Part shown: piece by piece, positions 32,273-39,109 of the stretch | Numbering within the stretch: position 1 is the stretch's first letter | Layout: the number at the start of each line of letters is the position of its first letter | Assembly (NCBI RefSeq): GCF_014174495.1 | Contig: NZ_JACJHR010000081.1 | Coordinates: 1 to 39,109 of the forward strand | Direction: 5' to 3' | Length of the DNA stretch: 39,109 bases | DNA from: Amycolatopsis echigonensis | Lineage (GTDB): Bacteria; Actinomycetota; Actinomycetes; Mycobacteriales; Pseudonocardiaceae | Translations under genes and position numbers: made by a program | The notes under the pieces: generated by a model | What the model was told of the DNA's origin: nothing | Seen by the model: only the letters and a program-made list of their open reading frames with translations | Database searches by the model: none

Positions 32273-34525
32273 ATGAGCATTGTCGGCACCCGGGTGGTGC
32301 GCGTCGAAGACGAGAAGCTGATCACCGCGGGCGGAACGTACGTCGACGACCTCAAGGAAGAAGCGCTGGCCGGCGCCGTGCACGCGGTCTTCGTGCGCAG
32401 CCCGATCGCGCACGCGCGGATCGTCGGCATCGACGTGGAGGAAGCACGCACCGCGCCGGGCGTGGTCGGCGTGTACACCGCGGCCGATCTCGATCTCGAA
32501 CCGGGCAAGGCGGGGCCGGTCGCGGAGCCGTTCTTGGCGAAGGACGTCGTGCGGTACGTCGGCGAGCCGGTGGCGCTGGTGCTCGCGGAGGAGCGGTACC
32601 AGCTCGCCGACGCGGCCGAACTGGTCGATGTGGACTACGACCCGCTGGATGCGGTCGCGGACTTCGACACCGCGCTCGCCGACGAGACGCTGGTGTTTCC
32701 GGACCACGGCACCAACGTGGTCCACACGCACGGTGCGGAGGAGTTCGACGACTCCGTGTTCGAGGACTGCGAAGTCGTCGTCACCGAGGAGATCCTCAAC
32801 CAGCGCGTGGCCCCGGCCCCGGTCGAGCCGCGCGGGGCGTCCGTCGCGTGGGGCGACGACGGCCGGGTCACGCTGTGGCTTTCCACGCAGAACGCGCAGA
32901 TCGGCCGCAGCATCGTGGCCGGCGCGCTCGGTATCGGCGAGGACCTGGTGCGGGTGATCGCGCCGGACGTCGGCGGCGGGTTCGGCGCGAAGATCGGCGC
33001 GGATCCGGAAGCGGTGCTGCTCGCCTGGGCGGCGAAGCGCGCCGGGCGTGCGGTGCGATGGGCGGAGTCGCGCAGCGAGAATCTCACCGCGATGACGCAC
33101 GGCCGCGCGCAGCGCAACACCGTGACCATCGGCGGCAAGCGCGACGGAACCGTGCTGGCGTACCGGCTCGACGTCCTCCAGGACGCCGGCGCGTACCCGC
33201 GTGCGCTGTTCCTGCCGACGCTCACCGAGCTGATGGCCCCGGGCGTCTACCGGTTCCCGGTGGTGCAGACGCGCAGCCGCGGCGTGGTCACCACGACCAC
33301 GCCGATCGCCGCCTACCGCGGTGCAGGCCGTCCCGAGGCGACCGCGGCCGTCGAGCGCGCGATCGACCTGTTCGCCGCGGAAATCGGCATGGACCCGGCG
33401 GACGTCCGGCGGGTGAACTTCATCCGTCCGGAAGAATTCCCTTACCAGACGCCGACTGGCGGCTCCTACGACACCGGCGAGTACGCCGCGGCCCTCGACA
33501 AGGTGCTCGAGGCCGCGGGATACGCGCGGCTGCGCGAGGAACAGAAGAAGCGCCGCGAGGCCGGGGACCCGGTGGCGCTCGGGCTCGGCATCGCGGCCTA
33601 CGTGGAGATCACCGGCGGCGACGCGGGCGGCGAGAGCGGCCGGGTCGACGTGCACCCGGACGGTTCGGTCACCGCGTGGACCGGCAGTTCCCCGCACGGG
33701 CAGGGGCTCGGGACGTCGCTCGCGATGCTGCTGTCGGACCAGCTGAGCGTGCCGATGGACAAGATCACCGTGCGGCACGGCGACACCGACGAGGTCCCGC
33801 GCGCGATCGGCACGTTCGGTTCGCGCTCGCTGCAGCTCGGCGGCTCGGCGATCCGGCGGGCGGCCGAGGAGGTCGTGGCACAGGCGCGCCAGGTCGCGGC
33901 GGACCTGCTCGAGGCCGCGCCGGACGACCTGGAGCTGGACGTGGAACGCGGCGTGTGGCAGGTCCGCGGCGCGCCGTCCAGCACGACGCTCGACTGGGCC
34001 CGCGTCGCCGCCGAGGCGGAGGGGTTCACCGCGGACGTCTGGTTCGGCGACGGCGCGCCGACGTTCCCGTTCGGCGCGCACCTCGCGGTCGTCGAGGTGG
34101 ACACCGAAACCGGCAAGGTGCGGGTGCTCCGGCTGGTCGCGCTCGACGACGCCGGTCCGATCGTGAACCCGCTGACCTTCCGCGGCCAGCGGCACGGCGG
34201 GCTCGGCCAGGGCATCGCGCAGGCGCTGCTGGAGGTGATGAGCTACGACGCGGACGGCAACCCGACCACGGCGACGCTGGCCGACTACTCGTTCGTCACC
34301 GCGCCCGAGCTGCCCGATTTCGAACTGGTGGACATGGAAACGCCGACGACCCGGAACCTGCTGGGGGTCAAGGGGATCGGCGAGGCGGCGACCATCGGGT
34401 CGACGCCCGCGGTGCACAACGCGGTGGTGGACGCGCTCGCCCACCTCGGCGTGCGGCACCTGGACATGCCGACCACCCCGCTGCGGGTGTGGACGGCCCT
34501 GAACGACGCTAGGAAGGCGAACTGA
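32273..34525 (+). CDS. Molybdenum hydroxylase large subunit, form II CO dehydrogenase-like (CoxL type)
   Basis: A 750-residue Mo-cofactor-binding subunit of the xanthine oxidase family. The FeS-proximal N-terminal domain (GTRVVRVEDEKLITAGGTYVDD) is followed by the Mo-pterin domains. The active-site loop AYRGAGR (about residues 346-352) is the form II signature; true CO dehydrogenase has AYXCSFR with the Cu-binding Cys. Hence carbon monoxide is probably not the natural substrate; an N-heterocycle or aldehyde is more likely (inference). The catalytic Glu lies in GVKGIGEAATIG near 700. GCAGGAGGAC gives the ribosome site. The following genes overlap or abut, so the three subunits form one operon. 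Confidence 0.92.
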   Translation: MSIVGTRVVRVEDEKLITAGGTYVDDLKEEALAGAVHAVFVRSPIAHARIVGIDVEEARTAPGVVGVYTAADLDLEPGKAGPVAEPFLAKDVVRYVGEPVALVLAEERYQLADAAELVDVDYDPLDAVADFDTALADETLVFPDHGTNVVHTHGAEEFDDSVFEDCEVVVTEEILNQRVAPAPVEPRGASVAWGDDGRVTLWLSTQNAQIGRSIVAGALGIGEDLVRVIAPDVGGGFGAKIGADPEAVLLAWAAKRAGRAVRWAESRSENLTAMTHGRAQRNTVTIGGKRDGTVLAYRLDVLQDAGAYPRALFLPTLTELMAPGVYRFPVVQTRSRGVVTTTTPIAAYRGAGRPEATAAVERAIDLFAAEIGMDPADVRRVNFIRPEEFPYQTPTGGSYDTGEYAAALDKVLEAAGYARLREEQKKRREAGDPVALGLGIAAYVEITGGDAGGESGRVDVHPDGSVTAWTGSSPHGQGLGTSLAMLLSDQLSVPMDKITVRHGDTDEVPRAIGTFGSRSLQLGGSAIRRAAEEVVAQARQVAADLLEAAPDDLELDVERGVWQVRGAPSSTTLDWARVAAEAEGFTADVWFGDGAPTFPFGAHLAVVEVDTETGKVRVLRLVALDDAGPIVNPLTFRGQRHGGLGQGIAQALLEVMSYDADGNPTTATLADYSFVTAPELPDFELVDMETPTTRNLLGVKGIGEAATIGSTPAVHNAVVDALAHLGVRHLDMPTTPLRVWTALNDARKAN

Positions 34526-34526
34526 C

Positions 34527-35003
34527 GTGCGGGTCTCGATCGAGGTGAACGGGAAGACGATCGCCGGGGAGGTGCCCGACCGCACCCTGCTCGTGCACTA
34601 CCTGCGGGACACCGCGGGCCTCACCGGCACGAACATCGGCTGCGACACCACGTCCTGCGGGGCGTGCACGGTGCTGCTCGACGGCGAATCGGTGAAATCC
34701 TGCACGGTGCTGGCCGCGCAGGCGGACGGGCACGAAGTGACCACTGTGGAGGGTCTGGCCTCCGGATCAGGCACAGAGGGCCTGCACCCGGTGCAGCGCG
34801 CGTTTCGCGAGCAGCACGGCCTGCAGTGCGGGTTCTGCACGCCCGGCATGATGATGGCGACGGTGTCGTTGCTGAAGGAAAACCCGAAGCCGACGCGCGA
34901 CGAGGCCCGCGCCGCGCTGGAGGGCAACCTCTGCCGCTGCACCGGCTACCACAACATCGTGAGCGCCGTGATCGACGCGTCCGGGCAGGAGGTGGCGCAG
35001 TGA
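34527..35003 (+). CDS. Molybdenum hydroxylase small subunit, two [2Fe-2S] clusters (CoxS type)
   Basis: A 158-residue ferredoxin-like subunit that carries electrons from the Mo site to FAD. The N-terminal plant-type cluster uses GCDTTSCGACTVLLDG plus a later Cys (KSC), and the C-terminal cluster uses CGFCTPGMMM and NLCRCTGY. GTG 34527 starts 1 bp after the large-subunit stop. The stop overlaps the next gene by 4 bp (GTGA). Cofactor ligands are all present, so it should be functional. Confidence 0.95.
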   Translation: MRVSIEVNGKTIAGEVPDRTLLVHYLRDTAGLTGTNIGCDTTSCGACTVLLDGESVKSCTVLAAQADGHEVTTVEGLASGSGTEGLHPVQRAFREQHGLQCGFCTPGMMMATVSLLKENPKPTRDEARAALEGNLCRCTGYHNIVSAVIDASGQEVAQ

Positions 35004-35815
35004 TCCCGGCCGGATTCGCCTACCGGCGAGCGTCCACTGTGGACGAAGCGCTGGCCTTGCTCGCCGAGCACGGCGAGGACGCGAAGCTGCTCGCGGGCGG
35101 GCATTCGCTGCTGCCGCTGATGAAACTCCGGTTCGCCGCGCCGGAGGTCGTGGTGGACATCGCGCCGCTGCGGGAGCTGAAGTTCGTCCGGACCGAGGGC
35201 GACGAGGTGGTGATCGGGGCGCTGTCCCGGTACCACGACCTCGAACGCGACCCCGTCCTCGCCGAGCACGCGCCGCTGATCGCGCACGTGTCCGGTTCCG
35301 TCGGCGACCCGCAGGTGCGCCATCGCGGGACGATCGGCGGCTCGCTGGTGCACGCCGATTCGGCGGCCGATCTGCCCGCGGCCGTGCTCGCGGCGGACGG
35401 CACGCTCGTCGCGCGCGGACCGGACGGGGAGCGGCGGATCCCCGCCGCGGAGTTCTTCCTCGGTCCGTTCACGACGCCGCTGGAGCCGGACGAACTGCTC
35501 ACCGAGATCCGGCTGCCGAGCCAGGCCGGGCTGGGCTGGGGCTTCGAGAAGTTCACCCGCCGCGCCATCGACTGGGCGATCGTCGGCGTCGCGGTGGTCG
35601 GACGCTCGGTCGGCCTGATCAACATGGGCGGCACGCCGCTGCGGGCGTCGGCCACCGAACGCGCGCTGGCCGACGGAGCCACCGCGGCGGAGGCGGCGAA
35701 ACTGGCCGCGGAGGGCACTTCGCCCCCGGAAGAACCGCACGCCACGGCCGAGTACCGGCGTCACCTCGCCCGGGTCCTCACCGGACGCGCGCTGTCCGCG
35801 GCGGGCATCGCCTAG
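35000..35815 (+). CDS. Molybdenum hydroxylase medium subunit, FAD-binding (CoxM type)
   Basis: A 271-residue flavoprotein of the CoxM/xanthine dehydrogenase FAD family. FAD contacts are in AGGHSLLPLMKLR (about 31-43) and GTIGGSLVHADSAADLPA (about 111-128); the C-terminal cap domain is complete. It passes electrons from the Fe-S subunit to an external acceptor. It starts on a GTG overlapping the small-subunit stop and is followed by a strong hairpin (35,820-35,870). Gene order is large-small-medium; no CoxD/E/F-type maturation genes follow, unlike form I clusters. Confidence 0.94.
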   Translation: MIPAGFAYRRASTVDEALALLAEHGEDAKLLAGGHSLLPLMKLRFAAPEVVVDIAPLRELKFVRTEGDEVVIGALSRYHDLERDPVLAEHAPLIAHVSGSVGDPQVRHRGTIGGSLVHADSAADLPAAVLAADGTLVARGPDGERRIPAAEFFLGPFTTPLEPDELLTEIRLPSQAGLGWGFEKFTRRAIDWAIVGVAVVGRSVGLINMGGTPLRASATERALADGATAAEAAKLAAEGTSPPEEPHATAEYRRHLARVLTGRALSAAGIA

Positions 35816-35819
35816 CTGT

Positions 35820-35870
35820 CCGTGAAGGACTCCTTGGGGGAATCAGATTCCCGCAAGGAGTCCTTCACGG
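35820..35870. repeat. Long palindromic hairpin ending the molybdenum hydroxylase operon
   Basis: A 17-bp outer stem (CCGTGAAGGACTCCTTG at 35820-35836 and its exact complement at 35854-35870), one mismatch, then a 6-bp inner stem GGGAAT/ATTCCC with a 3-nt loop. It begins 5 bp after the medium-subunit stop. It can act as a terminator without a U-tract. The same kind of palindrome is, to my recollection, dispersed in Amycolatopsis genomes, which needs verification. Confidence 0.75.
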
Positions 35871-35943
35871 GCTGTCCGGGACCGGAAAGCGACGGCCGAT
35901 TTCCGCCAGCGGGGTGCGGGCGACGGTGGCCAGACTGAGCGGT

Positions 35944-36630
35944 GTGAACACGACTTTTCCTCCGCACACCGCGATCGAGCCCGGCATTCTCTACTTCGGC
36001 ACCCCGGTGGTGCTGCTCTCGACGTCCAATGAGGACGGTTCGGCCAACCTGGCCCCGATGTCGTCGGCATTCTGGCTCGGCTGGCGCGCGATGCTCGGAC
36101 TCGGCGCGCGGTCGAAGACCACGCTCAACCTGCTGCGCACGCGGGAATGCGTGCTGAACCTCCCGTCGTCGGCGATGGCCGCCGCGGTGGACCGGCTGGC
36201 GCTGACCACCGGCTCCGATCCGGTGCCGCCGCGCAAGCAGGAGCGCGGCTACTTCCACGTCGCGGACAAATTCGGCCGCGCGGGGCTCACGCCGGTCCCG
36301 TCGGAGACCATCGCGCCGCCCCGGGTCGCCGAATGCCCGGTCGCGATGGAAGCGGTGCTCGAGTCCGTGCACCCGTTCGCCGAGGACGACGAGGCGCAGC
36401 GCGGCGGGATCGTCGGGCTGGAAGTGCGCGTGCAGCGGGTGTTCGTGCACGACGACATCCGGATGCCGGGCGCCGACGACCGCATCGACCCGGACGCGTG
36501 GCGGCCGCTGATCATGAGCTTCCAGAAGCTGTACGGGCTCGGGCCGCAGGTGCACGAATCGACCCTGGCGCGCATCCCGGAGCGGATGTACCGCTCGCCG
36601 GACATCGAACGGGCGCGCGGCGTCTCCTGA
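35944..36630 (+). CDS. Flavin reductase / FMN-binding split-barrel protein
   Basis: A 228-residue protein of the flavin reductase-like family: TPVVLLSTSNEDGSANLAPMSSAFWLGWRAMLGLG near the start forms the split barrel with the FMN-contact Ser/Pro segment. The central part (PPRKQERGYFHVADKF) and C-terminal helix (PLIMSFQKLYGLGPQVHEST) are family-typical. It probably reduces or holds FMN/FAD for a partner enzyme; no monooxygenase partner is adjacent. GTG 35944 is just before the domain; GTG 35914 is possible. It is separated from the preceding operon by the hairpin, so it is probably transcribed on its own. Confidence 0.83.
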   Translation: MNTTFPPHTAIEPGILYFGTPVVLLSTSNEDGSANLAPMSSAFWLGWRAMLGLGARSKTTLNLLRTRECVLNLPSSAMAAAVDRLALTTGSDPVPPRKQERGYFHVADKFGRAGLTPVPSETIAPPRVAECPVAMEAVLESVHPFAEDDEAQRGGIVGLEVRVQRVFVHDDIRMPGADDRIDPDAWRPLIMSFQKLYGLGPQVHESTLARIPERMYRSPDIERARGVS

Positions 36631-37005
36631 CGCCGTCCAGTCCACTGTGGAGCAACGAACCGGCGAAACGATGGCGAAGAACAGGAGAACAACTCGGTAA
36701 AACCGGGCAGGACAACGGGCCGCCGCGATCCGCGGCGGCCCGTTGTCGGCTTTCTCGCACCCGGGAATTTCCGCCGCCTCCGGGCCGCGCGTCAAGCGCC
36801 GCGCGCGGCGAAACCGCAGGTCGTGTCTCTTCGGACACGGCCCTCGGTACATTGGGGCAGCCGTCCCCGTGGTGATCACCCGCCCCTGCCGGGCTGATAG
36901 TCTTTCCCCGTTGCGAATCCCAGGCACGGCAAGGCAATTCGGCGTCGCTCGCCCGAGCGCCGAGGCGGCCGTGCCCGACCCGGCTGTGGGAAGGATGCCC
37001 TCGGG
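36631..37005. other. Intergenic region before the ESX locus
   Basis: 375 bp without a supported gene. It contains the terminator at 36,711-36,747, a 10-bp palindrome GGTGATCACC (36,871-36,880), and TAGTCT (36,898-36,903), a plausible -10 for espG with a weak -35 overlapping that palindrome. The predicted leader is about 95 nt. A GGAAGG lies before the espG ATG. Confidence 0.45.
36711..36747 (+). terminator. Perfect 17-bp hairpin terminator
   Basis: GACAACGGGCCGCCGCG at 36711-36727 pairs exactly with 36731-36747 around a 3-nt loop, followed by GGCTTTCTC. It lies 80 bp after the flavin reductase stop and ends that transcript. Confidence 0.75.
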
Positions 37006-37857
37006 ATGGCGGACAGGTTCGAGTTCGTTCTCGACGTCGTCGAAGCTTTGGTGATCGCGGAGGCGACGGGCGGGAACATCCGCCAGTTCCCGCTCCGGAT
37101 CGGCTCCGTGCCCGCGGAACCGGACCGGTTCGTGCGGGTCGCGAAGATCGTGAACGACGCGATCGAGGAGCGCAGGCTCTCGGTCGGCGACGAGCTGAGC
37201 CCGTACGTGCGCACCGCCTTCGAGCTGCTCGCGAAGCCGCGGGTGTCGGTCGCGGTCAGCGGGATCGACGGCCTCGGCGCGGACATCGCGGTGGTCGCGC
37301 TCAGCGACGGCAGGCAGGCGCTCGGGATCACCCAGGACGCGAAGACCGACGAACTGCTGTTCTCGCTCTTCGACGACGAGGAGCTCGTCGAGGTGGTCGC
37401 CGGGGTGTTGCCCCGCGCCCGCCCGGCCAGCACCGGCGCGCACACCATCCGCCAGGCGGCCGAGCGTGAGGTGTCCGCGATGACCGCGCGCCGCCGGGCC
37501 GAGGAGGCCGAGGACGAGGAAGAGACCGACGCGTTCGGGATGATCGAGGTCAGCGGGCGCGTGCAGCCGCGCCGCCCGGACCCGCGGGTCTCCCGTGCCG
37601 CGCCCGGAGGGGTCGAGGTGCTCGAACGCGTCCTGGCGCAGCCCCGGCTCGGCGGCGGGCACATCGTCGCGAGCGGGTGGGGCCGGCACGGCGAACGGCG
37701 CGGGGGAGCCCCGATCGGCTGGCTCGACACCGCCGACGGCCGCTACCTGATCAAGTCGGCCGTCAGCGAGGCCGGCGACCTGACCGCCGAGTACCTGCCT
37801 GCCGGGCACCGCGATCTCGTCCGGGCCGTGCGGCAGGCGGTGTCCGAAGTCTACTGA
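37006..37857 (+). CDS. espG: EspG-family ESX (type VII) secretion-associated chaperone
   Basis: A 283-residue cytosolic protein of the EspG family, which in mycobacteria binds PE-PPE substrates and delivers them to the ESX membrane complex. The opening FEFVLDVVEALVIAEATGGNIRQFPLRIGSVP, the RFVRVAKIVNDAIEERRL segment, the central beta-sheet (SVAVSGIDGLGADIAVVALSDG) and the C-terminal GPIGWLDTADGRYL-like end (APIGWLDTADGRYLIKS) are typical. In Pseudonocardiaceae the cognate client is a PPE-like protein, and one such gene begins 0.5 kb downstream. It opens a co-oriented run of three genes. ATG 37006 is clear. Confidence 0.9.
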   Translation: MADRFEFVLDVVEALVIAEATGGNIRQFPLRIGSVPAEPDRFVRVAKIVNDAIEERRLSVGDELSPYVRTAFELLAKPRVSVAVSGIDGLGADIAVVALSDGRQALGITQDAKTDELLFSLFDDEELVEVVAGVLPRARPASTGAHTIRQAAEREVSAMTARRRAEEAEDEEETDAFGMIEVSGRVQPRRPDPRVSRAAPGGVEVLERVLAQPRLGGGHIVASGWGRHGERRGGAPIGWLDTADGRYLIKSAVSEAGDLTAEYLPAGHRDLVRAVRQAVSEVY

Positions 37858-37904
37858 GCATGTCCCCCGACCCGGCCACAGTTCACGAGGAGAACGAGGT
37901 CCCG

Positions 37905-38339
37905 ATGACCGACGAGGCACCGATGGCGATGCAGGCGAGGCTGGCCCCCGTGGCCGCCACGAGGGACCTGCTGCCCGCGCGCCAGCTGAAGACGCTGGCC
38001 GAGCGCGGATCGTTCGCGGTGGACGACAGCACCGGCGACAAGATGATCGCCGCGCTCGAAGGCGTGGTCGACGCCCTGCAGGCGCGCTGGAACGCGTTGC
38101 AGAAGGTCGGCGAGGTCCCGGCGATGTCGAAGAGCCCGGCCGGGCAGTTCGTCAGCAGGCACATGGCCGAGACCGCGCGCGACGCGCAGGGCCTGCTCAC
38201 CCAGCTGCAGGCGGCGCGCGACGAGTTCCCGACCTACGTCGAGGCGATCAAGCTCGCGAAGAAGAACTACAAGGAGCGGGAGCACAGCTCGCGGGAGACC
38301 TTCGAGCGCATCCACCGCACCGCCGGCGACCAGGGCTGA
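37905..38339 (+). CDS. Small helical protein of the ESX locus
   Basis: A 144-residue protein, nearly all helical, with no WXG motif. A segment FAVDDSTGDKMIAALEGVVDAL (about 37-58) and RHMAETARDAQGLLTQLQAARDEFPTYVEAI form two long amphipathic helices, as in helical-hairpin ESX substrates or their partners. The position between espG and a PPE-like gene suggests a heterodimer partner (the PE-like role) for the next protein. GAGG at 37896-37899 supports ATG 37905; ATG 37860 in frame would add 15 residues. No family is recognised with certainty. Confidence 0.72.
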   Translation: MTDEAPMAMQARLAPVAATRDLLPARQLKTLAERGSFAVDDSTGDKMIAALEGVVDALQARWNALQKVGEVPAMSKSPAGQFVSRHMAETARDAQGLLTQLQAARDEFPTYVEAIKLAKKNYKEREHSSRETFERIHRTAGDQG

Positions 38340-38350
38340 AGGGGAGACCA

Positions 38351-39109
38351 GTGGCCGACAAGAAGCAACCGACCGCCGAGTCCGTCTCCGATCCGAGCTC
38401 GACGGACTACGACCCGCACAGCGGGCTCTACAACCCGACGCTGGACCCGTCGTCGAAGTACTTCATCGGGCCGGTGCGCCCGGACGACGTGGCCTCGGGC
38501 GACCAGCTGCGCGAGGACGCGACGAACAAGGTCGACCTCATGTTCAACGGCTGGCTGTTCCCCAAGGTCCAGGGGAAGCTGCGCGACGAGCTGATCCAGA
38601 AGATGTACGAGCGGAACCTGACCGAGTCGAAGCAGCAGCTGGGCAAGGACCTGGAGATGCGCGACCCGGGCGCGGCCCCGCACACCGACTGGAAGAACGC
38701 GACGCACGAGCAGATGGTCGACGTCATCACCTCGGACGCGGACCCGGCCGCGGTCGCCGAGTCGTCGGAGGAGTGGGTGCGCATCGGCAACGAGCTGGCG
38801 GCGCACCAGAAGAACCTCGGCGACGCGATCAACGCGAGCACCTCGAACTGGAAGGGCGCCGGCGGCGACGCGGCGCGCGTGCACCTCGCCAACGTCGGCA
38901 AGTGGCTCGGCACCACCGCGCAGGGAGCGACGCTCACCGGGCGCCAGCAGGAGGTCCACTCGCAGGCGCTCAACGAGACGCAGAAGGCGATGAACGCCAA
39001 CCCGCCGGTGAAGTTTTCGCCGCAGGAGGCGAACAAAGTCCTGATGACGATCAAGGACCCGGCCGTGTACGCCGTGGCTTACGCCGCGGACATGAAGACC
39101 TACAACGAC
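38351..39109 (+). CDS. PPE/WXG-like type VII secretion substrate, 3' end cut by window
   Basis: At least 253 residues read from GTG 38351 to the window edge without a stop. A polar N-terminus (about 1-60) precedes a helical region with the turn motif WKGAGGDAARVHL (about residues 177-189), the W-x-G that joins the helices in ESX substrates, then further helices. Length beyond 250 and N-terminal position of the helical module suggest a PPE-like or large WXG protein with an unseen C-terminal domain. It is likely secreted with the help of the EspG two genes upstream. No signal peptide. Confidence 0.78.
   Translation, partial: MADKKQPTAESVSDPSSTDYDPHSGLYNPTLDPSSKYFIGPVRPDDVASGDQLREDATNKVDLMFNGWLFPKVQGKLRDELIQKMYERNLTESKQQLGKDLEMRDPGAAPHTDWKNATHEQMVDVITSDADPAAVAESSEEWVRIGNELAAHQKNLGDAINASTSNWKGAGGDAARVHLANVGKWLGTTAQGATLTGRQQEVHSQALNETQKAMNANPPVKFSPQEANKVLMTIKDPAVYAVAYAADMKTYND

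Overview
The window is high-GC actinomycete DNA. It has mostly G/C-ending codons, frequent GTG and TTG starts, short stop/start overlaps, a type VII (ESX) secretion locus at the right edge, an actinobacterial Ku, and a mycobacterial-DinB2-type polymerase. The gene complement and the style of intergenic palindromes suggest Pseudonocardiaceae, perhaps Amycolatopsis. That assignment is inference, not proof.

Layout, left to right. 1-7.2 kb: a membrane-anchored cyclophilin (-) divergent from an MBL-fold hydrolase and a small membrane protein (+); a coiled-coil protein and a YibE/F permease (-); a GlxA-type AraC regulator divergent from an isonitrile-hydratase-like DJ-1 protein around a 14-bp palindrome; a STAS protein and an SPW-repeat membrane protein. 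7.2-14.5 kb: an SRPBCC protein divergent from a PoxB-type pyruvate oxidase, then a TetR plus two-subunit ABC exporter operon (-). 14.6-17.3 kb: VOC protein, S41 peptidase, Ku and a Cys-rich small protein (+). 17.5-21.0 kb: S-adenosylhomocysteine hydrolase (ahcY, -), a SAM methyltransferase (+), an apparent SAH riboswitch on the - strand, and a DinB2-like polymerase (-). 21.4-26.2 kb: DUF3040 protein, secreted beta-helix protein, and a Ser/Thr kinase followed by two paralogous FHA proteins. 26.2-32.1 kb: epoxide hydrolase, stand-alone GTP cyclohydrolase II, a very large Tat-exported protein with discoidin domains, and a TauE/SafE permease. 32.3-36.6 kb: a form-II CO-dehydrogenase-like molybdenum hydroxylase operon (large-small-medium) closed by a long hairpin, then a flavin reductase. 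37.0-39.1 kb: EspG, a small helical protein and the start of a PPE/WXG-like substrate.

The most notable discovery is at 19,849-19,996. The - strand carries a TTGACA promoter and an RNA with the complete architecture of an S-adenosylhomocysteine riboswitch: P1, P2, the conserved GCGCUGC core and a 6-bp pseudoknot. It is followed by a hairpin that would hide an AGGAGG ribosome site unless the pseudoknot forms. It does not sit directly before ahcY. A convergently oriented SAM methyltransferase gene occupies the roughly 0.9 kb between them, so transcription from the riboswitch promoter would run antisense through a SAH-producing enzyme before reaching the SAH-consuming one. That suggests either a displaced riboswitch or an SAH-responsive sense/antisense switch.

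Other leads are an aliphatic residue at the steric gate of the DinB polymerase, complementary decay of the two FHA pockets beside the kinase, a STAS protein with Cys in place of the phosphorylatable Ser, and a 500-bp strongly G+T-skewed patch over the convergent poxB/ABC gene ends.
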